Shown here piece by piece: positions 42,613 to 53,498 of a DNA stretch of 64,000 nt. Below the pieces are notes generated by a model, which had not been told where the DNA came from, ran no database searches, and worked only from the letters and a program-made list of their open reading frames with translations. Source of the stretch: Zopfochytrium polystomum (lineage: Eukaryota > Chytridiomycota > Chytridiomycetes > Chytridiales > Chytridiaceae); assembly GCA_025765615.1 (NCBI GenBank), contig JAIVFJ010000061.1:248001-312000 (forward strand), given 5' to 3'. The first letter of the stretch is position 1, and each line of letters opens with the position of its first letter. Made by a program: the position numbers and the translations under genes.

Positions 42613-44328
42613 AAGTCAACAGGATTTTTGGATGGCCCAGGAGTAATCCGGGCATTTGCAGTTAACGTCCCTTCCCTTCCAATTTCTTTTCCTGTACTCA
42701 TCGACAACGGTTGCAATGTCACAACGCTTCGAGATTTCTCTCTCTTCATTCCCTATAGTTATACTCAGCAGAAATCTAGCATGTGTATCGCCAAAGAAGG
42801 ACCTATTCTTACTTGTGAAGGATTCGGCACAGCTCTCATACCACTCACAAACAACATCACACTTATAATTGAAGGTGCCCAATATGCTCCAGAATGTCCT
42901 GTCAACTTGGTCGCTGATCGGGACCTACAACTATGTGGCTTCTTCCATCTTGCACGAGACCTTCAACCTGGTACTATTTATCGTAGCAGTCCTGAGGAAG
43001 GAGACCCAGCCGTCCTTCAAATGATTCTTAGACATGGTCTCCAATGGTTCCCAACAGCAGCAAACCCCAACTTCAACTACAGCAAACAATTTATTGCACA
43101 CTGCGCCAGTAAATTTTACAACCTCTTCAGCTCTGCAGAACCAGTTGATACACTCAGTATACGCACAGCCTTTCTCAGCAGCAAAGCTCCAAACACTCAG
43201 CTCATGCATGAACGCCTTGGCCATATCCCTTATGCAAGACTACGAGCAATGAAGGAGCGCCATACATGTGCTGACTTTCCTGACATTAAGCTGGACTTAC
43301 TTGAAGAACCGTGTAAGGCCTGCATTATTGCCAAACAGACTCGTGCTGCTATTCCACATACAGATCCTCCAGATAAACTACCAGGCGAACATTTAGCCTT
43401 TGATCTTGTGGAAGTCAAACCAAAGTTTCGAGGACAATATGGCTTTGCTCTCATTGCCATTGACTATGCAAGTAATTATCTCTGGTCGACAAACCTTCGG
43501 AGAAAGTCAGAAGCACTACCAGAGGCCATTAAGATCATCCAACAATTGGAGACAGTCAGGGATGTTCGTGTAAAGGGCGTCCGCTTTGATGGTGGGGAAC
43601 TGAATTCACTCGCTTTTAACCGTTTCTGGGCATCACGTGGCATCTGCGTTGAAGTTAGTCCACCTCATACACCTGAGCTGAATGGGAAAGCAGAGCAAGC
43701 AGTTCGAACAGTCATGGATGTCACACGATCTCTTCTAAGACATGCTGGTTCACCATGGTCATGGTGGGGATACGCGATTCGACATGCAGTAGATATCATC
43801 AATACACTTCCTGTCCTCAGCCGTGGATTACTATCTCCAGTTGAAACGCTTCTTGGATTCCCTCCATGCATCAGTAAATTCAGAGTTTTTGGCTCAGGAT
43901 GTTTGTATCACATCACATCAAAGGAACGTGAACAAACACATCAGTTTAAAAAGCTTGCAGAACGCGCTTGACCAGCAATTTACATTGGAAACATTGGTCG
44001 TTCCATTGCTCGTTTGATTGACATCAGTACGGGTAGAGTAATCACTCATCGATTGGATGACCTTGTAGTTGCAGAAGACAGTTCTCCTCGCCTCAGCACC
44101 TCAGCAGCAGAGGATATTGCTCAGGACCTCGTTCATCAGCTAACACCAATCCTCAGCAAAGATGAACTTACATCAACTGAACAAAACATCACCAACCTCC
44201 TTCGTGAAGCCAATGTTCGCATGAATCAATTCCCAGAACCAGCACCAGCAGCGGTAGCTGAACGACAACCTTCCACAGAACTAGCACCAAATGAACATGA
44301 AGTGGTCCAGGTACGGCAGCGAAAGTGA
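42613..44328 (+). pseudogene. copia-1 protease and integrase
   Basis: In the same phase as Gag after the TGA. The protease-like site reads FPVLIDNGCNVTTL (Asn where Ser/Thr follows the catalytic Asp). The GAG-pre-integrase motif (HERLGHIPYARLRAM) and CKACIIAKQTR follow. The integrase core shows FDLVEVKPKFRGQYG, VKGVRFDGGELNS and PELNGKAEQAVRT, so the DDE residues are recognisable. A second in-frame TGA (43969-43971) sits in the conserved segment ERA-PAIYIGN where related elements carry Arg, consistent with a CGA to TGA change. The frame then continues to 44328. Confidence 0.8.
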
Positions 44329-44334
44329 ATCAGA

Positions 44335-44756
44335 TAACGATGTACAGCACGAAGTGTTGGAGGTGGCGGCACGACGGGATGGACTCCGTGTTACCGCAAT
44401 TAACGCCATCTCCAGTAGGCCTTACCTACGAGCACTAAAGCTGGGGGACCAATCGGATGAGTGAGGGCGGCGACCGGCTCTGTGACTGCAGGCGCACTCT
44501 CAGCTGGGAGTGACGGGGGTGGCACAACCGAAGGCCCTGGGCCATACCGACCCTGCGGGAGCTAGTGTGGCGTGGACCCAAGTCAGATGGATGCCTGTTT
44601 GGGGAGCCCATTCCGTAAGGAACACCACCAGGGGAGATAGGTCCCTTGGCGCCTGACGTTATGCATGGGGGAAAATGCGGAAGGCGGGCTGCGGAGAGAG
44701 GAAGAGAAGGCTCTCTGGCACGGGGTGTCCCAAGCCGCATCATGCAGAAGGCTCAC
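44335..44756 (-). repeat. repeat R3, copy 2, inside copia-1
   Basis: The reverse complement shares both ends and internal landmarks with 37960-38365. It is GC-richer than the surrounding element and interrupts the integrase-RT linker. Because both LTRs are intact and identical outside it, the R3 copy was probably already in the master copy that transposed. Confidence 0.5.
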
Positions 44757-45200
44757 CTGCCAATGATTTTTCTATTTCCTTTTTCTGCATCCTCATACTT
44801 ACAAACACCTCTGTCATTTTACTAACACCACCAAAGCATACCCCTGATGACAAAACAATTGCTGAAACACCAACTAGAGACCTACCACCTCAAGCACCAC
44901 CACCAGAGCCTCCACCTACACATGTGCGCAAAAGCACTTATGCTCCCGTCCCCGACTCCTATTCCAATCTATACTGACAACCAAGGCGTTATCAATTTGA
45001 GCTCAAACGATCTCTACACTAATAGGTCAAAACATATTCTGGTTAAGTATCACTATATCCGGGAACTGGTTGATCGACAAGTGATTCGACTGAAATGGAT
45101 TCATGGTGGCGAGCAACCAGCAGATTATCTTACAAAATCATTACCAGCTGCTTTAGGTGCTTACCATCTTAGTCATATTGGTCTTTGTTGTGTGCCTTAG
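44757..45200 (+). pseudogene. copia-1 linker and RNase H tail
   Basis: The linker end (HVRKSTYAPVPDSYSNLY) jumps in another frame to RNase H residues (IYTDNQGVINLSSNDLYTNR, KHILVKYHYIRELV, QPADYLTKSLP). The whole RT and most of RNase H are missing at the junction near 44945. Confidence 0.75.
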
Positions 45201-45484
45201 TTTCTGTCCCCTTTCTTTATTTGTATTGCATCCTCTTTCTCCTTTCTCTTTCTTGCCCTTCTTCTTCTTCTGCATTGCTTCTTATATTCCTGCATTCAAG
45301 CTTCTTTGCTCTCCATCTACAAATTTCATATGGGCATTATTTTCTTATTGTTCTGCCACCTGGTGGCCAGTCATACCTGTTTATTGCTTTTCCTTAACCA
45401 GTGTACGGTTTCCTTACGTTGCCTATGGCGTAAGGTTTTCCTCTGTGCTGGCTCTTTTGCTCCTGCCCACAGCTTAGGGGGGAG

Positions 45485-45730
45485 TGTTAGATTTTGGGTT
45501 TTTGCAGTAAGCAGTGTGCAGGAGCAACACCTCACACTGTGGTGCATGGGAGCACCAACTGTGATGAGGATTTGGTGCATTTTTTGTCACCTGGTCTTTG
45601 TCACAATTTTGTATAAAGCCAAACAGCATACGTTGTACAACAGTCTCCCACCTCAGCTTCACCATCACAAGAGAGTGGTCCACCAGAGTAGTTCACCACC
45701 ATCCACAAACAGCAGCAGTCATTTCTTTCA
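45485..45730 (+). repeat. 3' LTR of copia-1
   Basis: Same 246 bp as the 5' LTR by eye, followed by CTGAC. Confidence 0.92.
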
Positions 45731-45735
45731 CTGAC

Positions 45736-46430
45736 AGGGGACTGCATGGCTGTATGTTGAGAGGATAAAGGCAGTTACTTTGATGCATATCAAAAGAGAA
45801 GAGCAAAACGCTTAGCAGATGATTATTCGTTGATGGAGCAAGTTGGTTTTTGAGGACCTCTGCTGTTTGTTCTTCAATTGATATGAAGAAGCAGATAACC
45901 AGGATAGTAATAGTTGGTGTGGTGATTTCCGGTGCAGTAGTAGTTGAGCCTTTGTCACTTTCATTGGCCAGCTTGATGTGTTGCTTATCATAGTTGTTTT
46001 GTCAAACAGGTTTTTGAAGAGTGAGATTAGTTTGACTAAAAACTTGTTATCCTTCGGTGAATCGGGTAATGAAGACATCTGAGGCTTCAGTTGGTTCCAT
46101 TTTGATGCGTTCAAGTTGTCAATGATCTCCTTTGCAAGTCCGTGGTCTGCTGTGCGGCAAATTATTCCCAATTTGCCAACCAATTTGAAAGCAAAGTTTC
46201 AACCAGGTGTGATTTGGGTGAGAAGGGTTTCTCTGGTCCACGAGACGGAGACACCAATTGGAATCTCTGTCCTTGGAATGGTCCATCTCTGATGAGACAG
46301 GTTCCAGTGTCGCAGAGGTCTAGTGGGTCAACTGCATCATTCTGCTCTGCGTTGATGTGACGAAATTCTCTGGTCCCTCCAAGACGCTGAAGGGCTTGGC
46401 AACATACTTGGTTGAGTCAGTAGTCATGTT
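45736..46430 (-). pseudogene. minus-strand copia Gag scrap
   Basis: 46183-45812 reads LGIICRTADHGLAKEII, matching LGEIAIACRTTDQGLAKEII of copia-1 Gag. It is the target sequence into which copia-1 inserted on its right side. Heavily decayed. Confidence 0.55.
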
Positions 46431-46549
46431 GTTTTCTCAGGACGATTATGTGTGCCAAGTTTGAAGGGATTTCGTTGGATTTTGGGTGTGTTGTGAAGGT
46501 GGTGTTGCAGCAGATGAAAAGTTGGTTTGTTGTGAGGGGGGGATTTGGG

Positions 46550-46924
46550 GACATCAGCGTTAATCTCCCTTCACTTTCAGACTTGGATGACCCTGCATAT
46601 GAGAAAGCAGTCCAATCAATTGTAGAAGCAGAACAGCACCTTCACCAGCTACTCCAGCAGAAAACCCAGCAGAAACAGCAGCGCCAGGGTAAGAGGGAGC
46701 ACAGCAGCACACCAGCGCCAGGACCAAAGAAGCAAGGTCACCCACGCAAGCCATCATCACCAGTGAGGCAACCATCAGTGAGCATCTCAGCAGAGCCTCC
46801 ACCACCAACAGCTGCGCCTGCACCAGATGTCAAGCAGGAGCCACCCCCCAAACAGAAGCGCAGCACAACAAAGAAACCAGACAAAGAAACCAGCAGTAGT
46901 CACTGGGCAGGAGCCACCCCCTAA
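46550..46924 (+). pseudogene. copia-2 integrase-RT linker segment
   Basis: Open frame with LSDLDDPAYEKAVQSIVEAE and a Gln/Lys/Pro-rich tail typical of the low-complexity region between copia integrase and RT. It is interrupted after 47020 by the inverted-repeat element and resumes after 48470. Confidence 0.45.
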
Positions 46925-47020
46925 GAGGAAGCCAGGCTGACCGAGGAAACACCCAATTCCACCTTACCCAGTGAGTCACTCCAAACTTCACTAAACTAAT
47001 TCTTTCTTTTCTACACCATT

Positions 47021-48470
47021 GTGAGACTATACTCACTCCTTTGACCCTGGGATCTGGGCCCTAGAGTGAGGGAAAGCAAATAATAGGCTAAAACTAACTT
47101 TATTGGGCTGTTGTCTAGGGGGTGTTTCAACCCTACTACTTGCCTAGTCCACGAAGTATCCCTACTGATCTGTCTAACAGGGGTCTCAAACACAAAGAAT
47201 GAACATTCAGAGAGACAATCCTCTGAAGGATCGGTGCTGGAGCACCGATTACTCGCGTGGCCGCGGGCCGATGCGAGGGGAAACGGAAGGGCACTCCCGA
47301 GGGCGCAACACAACCGCAGAATAAAGAGAGAGAAGAGGGAAACAGGGGTTTTTATCTCAGGAACCTAATCTCAAATACAACAGGAGCAGCTAATAGCGAC
47401 GGGACGGACAGGGCGCGACCTAGCGTCCCTCGTCGCGGACGGTGCTGCGGGAGCCCTCGTCGTCGCCAGCGACGGGGGGGAGAGAGAGAAGGGAGTCGAC
47501 TATGTAGGGGTCGGAAGGTCGCCAGCAGGGAACTCGCACGCGGAAACACCTGCGATCGTACACGCACCCCGCCGGGCTGCGTCGGCACGATCACTCGACC
47601 AACGGGCTTTATCGCATCGCACTCGTACTCACACATCTCACCCTCACAGCAATAGGACCGAGGCAGGCGCTTGTAGATCGAACTCTCAGGTGTCGGGGGC
47701 CGCAGCGGGCGCAGCCACCAACACCCTCACGGGGATGGGAAGGTCGGGGACAACGATGCCGTCGTCGTCACCACCACCACCACCGTCATCGCGGCAGGCA
47801 AGCGCCAGGGATCCTCACTCCAACACAGAGCCGGCAATGTCACACAGTCGCTGGTGGGGCCAGCTGCATTCCCCACCCACGGCCCCTTAAGAGGAGCCCC
47901 ACGAAGGGACCATGTACACACCCGGGTGTGTACCATCTCTCACTACCCTCACCTTGCGAGCCAGATGGATTTGAAGGGACTCTGTATTGGTGCCAATGGA
48001 CAGAAATCAGATTGAAGAAAAAAGGAAAAAGAGAAATGGCCCAAAAACAGAGAGAGAGAAAATTGACAAGTCAACCCCCCTGACTTGGAGCATCCACCAC
48101 AAATGCTCTAAGTCCCCCCAACCCTATGCATGTATGTACAAGTGCCGAAAATAAATAATAAATTAGGCGGGCTTGGGGTACGGCCTGTCAGGCACCCCAT
48201 CCCTTGGCAGTCGGGCAGTCTCCGTTAGTCACCGAAAAAGAAAATATGTTGAGAAAACCCTGGTGCAATGGAAACTGTTAAGACGAAAGTAGTAAAAGCA
48301 GGCCCAATAATAAAGACGGGTTAGCCGCAAATACACTTTGATAACGCCTTGGAAACTAAAGAACCGGGAGCAATAATAGGGGTCCCGATCCTTGCAGTTT
48401 TATGACAGGTACGCTTGTTTTTGCGAATAAAATCCTAGACTTTATCACTGAGACCTCAGTGTAGTCTCAC
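47021..48470. mobile_element. 1.45-kb terminal-inverted-repeat element with 6-bp duplication
   Basis: The left end is GTGAGACTATACT and the right end, inverted, GTGAGACTACACT (12 of 13 identical). ACCATT flanks both sides (47015-47020, 48471-48476). The interior has a GC-rich part (47230-47650) and an AT-rich part (48080-48470) and no domain-bearing ORF, so it is non-autonomous. It cleanly interrupts copia-2. An end resembling it is at about 9970. I could not assign a superfamily. Confidence 0.6.
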
Positions 48471-48767
48471 ACCATTCCCTTTTCAAATTCCCTCTTCACA
48501 ACCAAAACAATTCAAAACCATTGATGTCACCTCACTTTGCCCCACACTATTGCGCACAGGAAGCCTCAGCACCAGCCACTGCCATTGCCCCAGAGACCTT
48601 TCCGCCCCAGTGACGCAAGAAGCGGTGGGCCCAGCAATCTGGAGAATTTGCCCAGGTCCAGCACAGAGGCTCATCAGCAGGCGGGTCCGGATGGTGAGGG
48701 AGGGCCCTGCGTCGCTGGACGTCTCAAGTTCTCTATCCGCAAGGGGTATTAACAGGCCAGTGGTGAA

Positions 48768-50550
48768 GTGGACCCTGCCGCATCAGGCGAAGTGCTACCT
48801 GCTGACGCGCTTGTGCAAGATGTGCAGTTTGCGTGTGAGACAGACAAGGACTTAGACAATAATGATATCCAGTCAGTCTACAAGTCTGACGCTGACGATG
48901 AAGACAGACTCCTTTACGCCTTCAACGTCAACTCCAACTCAATCAAAGTATCCCCAGACACATACAAGGATCCACTGACGCATGAGGAGGCCATGGCATT
49001 ACCTCATGCAGAGCAGTGGAAGGAGGCTGAAGAGTACAAGCTGGATATGCTTCGCAAGATGGGAGTCTTTGTGGAGTCAGCAGCTCCACCTGACACCAAC
49101 ATCGTCAGCTGCAAGTGGGTCTACAAGTTCAAGTTCAACCCTGACGGCACCATTGAGCAGTTCCGTGCTGGACTTGTTGCTCGTGGATTCACCCAGCAGC
49201 CTGGCATCGACTTCACCCTCACCTACTCGCCAGTTATTAGAGGCAACACACTTCGTTGGATGATTGCCCTCAGCATCCTGTACAGCTGGGACATGGAGAT
49301 GATCGACATCTCCTCAGCCTACCTGTACGGGATCCTAGACATACTGATCTACATGGCACCACCACCTGGCGTATTGATCCCCCCCAGACTAGTGTGGCTA
49401 CTGCTGAAGGGTCTCTACAGGCTGAAGCAATCAGGACGGAGTTGGTATCAGCGTCTTGCCCTCCACCTTTGGTCAAAAGGCTTTGCTCAGAGCTGGCAGA
49501 CCCCTGCCTCTTCTGGTGCCGGACCAAGTGCAGGCTCTGCTTCATTCTGGCGTACGTGACAACCTTCCACTCTTTGGTCACACTGCTACCATCAAGGAGG
49601 CTGTTGCGAACCTCAAGACGGAGTTCAAGCTTCGAGAGCTGGGAGAGCTCAGCTACATTCTCTCAATGGAAGTTATTTGTGGTTCAAACTTCACAATTCT
49701 CCATCAGACTAACTTCCTCCGGAACTTCCTCACGCTTTGAGGCTATGCACGGACCTGTGATGCCTCGCAACACACCACTCAAGGTAACAACCAAGCTCAC
49801 CCCTTGCAACTGGCACTCCACCGACCCACGTGAGGAGAGCGTCAACAGCACTGAGTACCTCCATGTGATTGGCAGCCTCAACTATGCTGCAACGTCAACA
49901 AGACCAGACCTGGCACTCAGTATCAGCTTGCTTGGTTCCTTTGCCCAAGACCTGTGCATCCAGCACTGGCACGAGCTACTTGACGTTGTGGGGTATGTCA
50001 AGGCCACCTCCACAGTTGGACTTTGCTACAGCTCAGACAGGAACAACCAAGTTGTTGGCTATGCTGATGCATCATACAACTCCTGCCACGACTCTCCCTC
50101 ACAGATAGCATACCTGGTGCTATTAGCAGGGCTGCATGGAAGTCAACAAGATCAGCAACTGTCCCAACTTCATCCACAGCAGCAGAGTACATTGCACTCA
50201 GTGAGCTTGGTCAGGAACTTGAGGCCATCAACAACCTCCACCTATCAATTCAGCATCCCCTCAAGCTACCAATCATTACCTATGAGGACAACACACCATC
50301 AATCCACATGACAGTTAACGACCTTAACACTGATCGTTCCAAGCACATCCGCCTTCGGTACCACCACATTCAGTCACTTGTTGACGAAGGACTTGTGCAA
50401 GTTGAGTACGTCTACTCGATGGACCAGCTTGCAGACCTCCTCACCAAGCCACATGGACGTGATATGGTCTACGAGGGCTGGACTCTACTTGGACTGGTTG
50501 ACTCAACTGAGAAACCAAGACGATACCTGCAACGTCACCTGATCACATGA
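48768..50550 (+). pseudogene. copia-2 reverse transcriptase and RNase H
   Basis: The RT block is clear: WKEAEEYKLDMLRKMGVF, SCKWVYKFKFNPDGT, ARGFTQQPGIDFTLTYSPV, then GLYRLKQSGRSWYQRL. A frame break at about 49500 and a lost base in the YVDD active site (about 49552, leaving no Asp-Asp) kill it. RNase H pieces follow in changing frames (GYADASYNSCHDSPSQIAYL; DRSKHIRLRYHHIQSLVDEG; DQLADLLTKP) to a stop inside the 3' repeat. Confidence 0.8.
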
Positions 50551-50681
50551 TCTATTTTTTTTTCTTCGAAGCAACGACCTACTAGTCAAGAATTCAATTG
50601 CTCAGTATCCCAATTCTATTTTGCCTTTATCTCCTACCTTGAAACCCCTTAGCGCACCTTTGCCCCGACCAACAATATGAG
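50540..50681 (+). repeat. 3' terminal repeat of copia-2
   Basis: Direct repeat of 36636-36775, from TGATCACATGATC to CAATATGAG. Confidence 0.65.
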
Positions 50682-50770
50682 ACTTTTCACTATTGGAGAC
50701 GGACCACCCCGAAATGGAGACTGACCACCCCCCAATTGAAAACTTTTTTTTGGTCCCCCTGAAACCTTTT
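50682..50770 (+). repeat. MITE interior fragment
   Basis: About 85 bp matching the interior of the MITE at 21195-21401 (CACTATTGGAGACGGACC, CGAAATGGAGAC). It lacks both terminal repeats and abuts the Mutator-like end. Confidence 0.55.
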
Positions 50771-51009
50771 AATATGGGTCTTGCTATAGCCAGCCCTCTG
50801 TGACTAGGAGAAATTGCCAGCCCTGCCGCCCCCACACAGCCCCCACATCCCCCTCAAGCCCCTTTCTTGATTTTTCAATTCTTCATTTTCTTTCCATTTT
50901 GGAGAGACAAATTTCGAAAAACAGACAGAAAAGGAAGGCATAAAGGGGTGAAGACAAAACAAACTCTGCGTTGACTGACACTTCCTCTGTGTCACCCGAC
51001 CCTGGAAAC

Positions 51010-51378
51010 TCAGGTCTTATGTTCGTCGAGGGCAAGTGCGCTTGTTGTGGCCTGGTAGATTGCAGAGGCTGCATTTTCGCTGCTGCTCCCGCGCTTCAAC
51101 ATGCTCAAAGTAACTGGGATCTCGTGTGATGGACTTTTGAGCCGAACACAATCTGCCATTTTGGACTCAACAGCTATGCGTAGTTTCACTGAGCACAAAC
51201 TTTTGTATGAAGTTCACTAGATCTCTGGTGGAAGGCGAATCGATTCCATAGTGACGAATCCAGCAGATGGGGCCAATGCATCCAAACAGCTTTGGGTGTC
51301 GATCTCGTTCTGGCCCTCTCCAAAGATGGTACTGTCCAGATTGATATCAGTAAATCTCTCCAGCATTAGTCTCTTCTC
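51010..51378 (-). pseudogene. gene fragment carried inside the inverted-repeat element
   Basis: Minus-strand frames 51414-51217 (RLMLERFTDINLDSTIFGEG...SIRLPPEI) and 51198-51010 (MADCVRLKSPSHEIPVTLSM...) have ordinary protein composition unlike the repeats around them. They are interrupted upstream by a solo LTR. The source gene is not recognised. Could be a captured host exon. Confidence 0.3.
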
Positions 51379-51689
51379 TGTCAGGAACAGGGCAGGACAG
51401 GACAAGGCAGACAAGGAACTGAGAGGAGTGATGATTGGATTGGAAACAATAATTCACTTAGGGGATGGGACAGGTCCCCCATCCCCCTTTTATACCTTTT
51501 GAGAGTCTTCCTTGTCAAGACTCAAAGAAAGTTCCAGAAAGAGCAATTAGTAATACAATGATACCAATGATACCAATGACAACAACAAGACAAGTCAGGA
51601 AAGCAAAGAAGATTCCAGAAGGTTCCACAACTTTGCATGAAGGAATGTTCTAGAAGGTTCCAAAGGTTTCCAGAGGGTGATTCACAACA
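51379..51689 (-). repeat. solo chromovirus LTR
   Basis: The reverse complement aligns with the 342-bp LTR at 25812 over its length, with deletions in the GAA/TTC array, leaving 311 bp. It retains the TATA box, the AAGTGAATTAT transcript start and two 4-unit heat-shock elements. The flanks do not show a duplication, so it is older. Confidence 0.8.
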
Positions 51690-51949
51690 CCAAGGACGAG
51701 TTTACGACGCCGCAGGCCCACTCAGATGGAACCTGGGACAAATCGAAAACATTATAAACTTCAAGTTCAACCACCAATTAAAACAAATTCAGACATTATG
51801 ATTGTGGTCCTGCTTCAGACCAGCACACAAACAAAAAAAGGAAGCTGCGATTAACTCAGATGTCATCCGAGTCCAGGTGCCCGCCGCCTGCTTCCGCCAC
51901 TGTCGCCCCCAACAGCAACAATTGAACAGCCAAGGAGGGTGGGGCCTGC

Positions 51950-53130
51950 TGAAAGAATTTGTTGGGCTGGATTGTCTATGGGTTTGTGCTGCTGTGGAGA
52001 TGGAGGTAGTACACTACTGAAGGTGGTGGTGGTGGGAGGTTGATCTTGGCTTCTGTCAGTCTTGTGTTTGTCTTTATACAAAACTGTTACAAGGACCATC
52101 ACTTGCAAAATGCTGCAAGTCATCCTTGCAGAGCAGTATCAGGTCAAAGCTCCTGCACACTGCTTACACCAAAAGACCCAAAACTAACACTCCCCACTAA
52201 GCTGTGGGCAGGAGCAAAGGCCGGAACAGAGGAAAACCTTAAGCAATAGTCAACTTAAGGAAACCATACACTGGAAAAGAAGAATCACAAACAGGTATGA
52301 CTGGCCATCAGATGGCAGAACAGAAAGAACAGACCACACTAACAAAAATGAACTTCAGAGGTAAAAGAAAATGAGTCAAAGTAATTAAAAAGAACAAAGA
52401 AGAAAACAGCTTCACAGATCAGAAAAAAATGAATCAGAGGTAAGAAAACCAAATGCAACTCAGATGGTATTCACTGAGAATAGCTGAGAGAGATTTCGTC
52501 ATATAGTCTGCAGGCTGTTCTCCTCCAGCAATCCATTCAAGCCGTACAACCTTTTGTTCCACGAGTTCTCAAATGTAATGATACTTTACCATGATATGCT
52601 TTGACCTATTGGTGTAAAGATCATTTGAGCTGAGGTTGATCACACCACTGTTGTCAGTGTAGATGACAAGAGGAGTTGGAGACAGAGGTTGAAGTGCTGA
52701 GTAGATTTGGGATAGTGCCTTAAGTTCTTGTCCGAGTTCAGACAACATATTCAGCTTCCTACAGTGACAGCATGACAGTGCTGCTCCAAACAGATGTCCA
52801 ACTAAAAGCTGTTCCTCCAAATAGAATACAGTAGCCAAGCTGTGATTTCCCATCTGAGTGGACACCTTGGGCAGCTTCTGAGTAACCAGCTATGTTGGGA
52901 TCCTTGCTGAAGGCACCAAGATATGAGACTGCTGGGGCAAGGTCTGGTCGCGTGTGTGTTGCAAGGTAGTTGATGCTGTCATGAATTCTCTAGTACAGTC
53001 TCTGATCTGCAGTTGCGTTGTCGATCCTGCGTGGCTGAAGATTGAGACTACTGGGAAGGCAGTTACTCAGTGCCGTTGTTGATAATGTTTGCATGGCACT
53101 GAATTAACTCCTTGCTATAGACTTTCTTGT
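51950..53130 (-). pseudogene. 3' part of a minus-strand copia element with its LTR
   Basis: LTR 52189-51950 (240 bp, TGTTAG to CTTTCA) is related to the copia-1 LTR. It is preceded on the minus strand by the same GCTCCTGCCCACAGCTTA leader seen before the copia-1 3' LTR. Upstream are RNase H pieces (52865-52569: IYTDNSGVINLSSNDLYTNR) and the RT end (about 53010-52870: TRPDLAPAVSYLGAF, AGYSEAAQGVHSDGKSQLG). The 5' part is missing. Confidence 0.7.
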
Positions 53131-53498
53131 GTAAGAAGATTTCATCATGTTGATGTTCCAGCTGCATATTGAGGATGGTTTTCATTGCTCCCATTTCGCA
53201 GAGTATGTAAAAAGATTAGGCAAGGCAATGGCAGAAGAAGTTTTTGCCAGAATCACAAAAAAACAAATATTGTTAACTTAGCTTGTGGTGTGGATGATGA
53301 GTCAATCTGACAGAAAGAAAACGAAGAATTGAAAAATCAAGAAAAAGGGGATGTGGGGGCTGTCCGGGGGCGGCAGGGCTGGCAATTTCTCCTAATCGCA
53401 GGGGGCTGGCTATAGCAAGACCCTTTAAATATTTTATTTTATTTTATTTTTAATTTTTTTTTTTTTGTTCTCCCCAAAAGATATTGAACAGTAAACAT

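Larger units (their letters stand above)
40111..45730 (+). mobile_element. young Ty1/copia element (copia-1), RT deleted
   Basis: 246-bp LTRs (40111-40356, 45485-45730) read identically and begin TGTTAG and end CTTTCA. CTGAC is duplicated at 40106-40110 and 45731-45735. A polypurine tract (AGGGGGGAG) abuts the 3' LTR. An about 870-nt leader precedes Gag; then protease, GAG-pre-integrase, integrase and an RNase H tail. The place of RT is occupied by a 420-bp R3 repeat and a deletion joining the linker to the end of RNase H. Recent insertion of a copy that cannot make its own RT implies help in trans. Confidence 0.92.
36636..50681 (+). mobile_element. old copia element (copia-2), split by nested insertions
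   Basis: 140-142-bp direct repeats at 36636-36775 and 50540-50681 (about 93 percent alike by eye) bracket copia parts in the right order and strand: Gag/protease remnants (36771-37560), the IN-RT linker (46550-46924), and RT plus RNase H (48768-50550). Between them lie repeat R3, repeat R2, the young copia-1 element, a minus-strand copia scrap and a 1.45-kb inverted-repeat element. The coding parts are frameshifted throughout. Whether the 140-bp repeats are complete LTRs is uncertain because a shared ATG lies at their 3' edge and no clear target duplication is seen. Confidence 0.6.
50776..53423. mobile_element. candidate Mutator-like (Pack-type) element with about 120-bp inverted ends
   Basis: 50776-50895 and the reverse complement of 53305-53423 align over roughly 115-120 bp, starting GGGTCTTGCTATAGCCAGCC. 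Flanks are TTTTAATAT and TTTAAATAT (8 of 9), compatible with the 9-bp duplication of Mutator-like elements. No transposase is present. Inside are a possible host gene fragment, a solo chromovirus LTR and a minus-strand copia fragment. Long inverted ends plus 9-bp flanks point to Mutator-like, but the AT-rich flanks are weak evidence. Confidence 0.55.

Noticed and set aside
47230..47650. GC-rich block considered as rDNA or an rRNA fragment
   Set aside because: No conserved rRNA segment is recognisable, and the block lies inside a clean inverted-repeat element with its own duplication.
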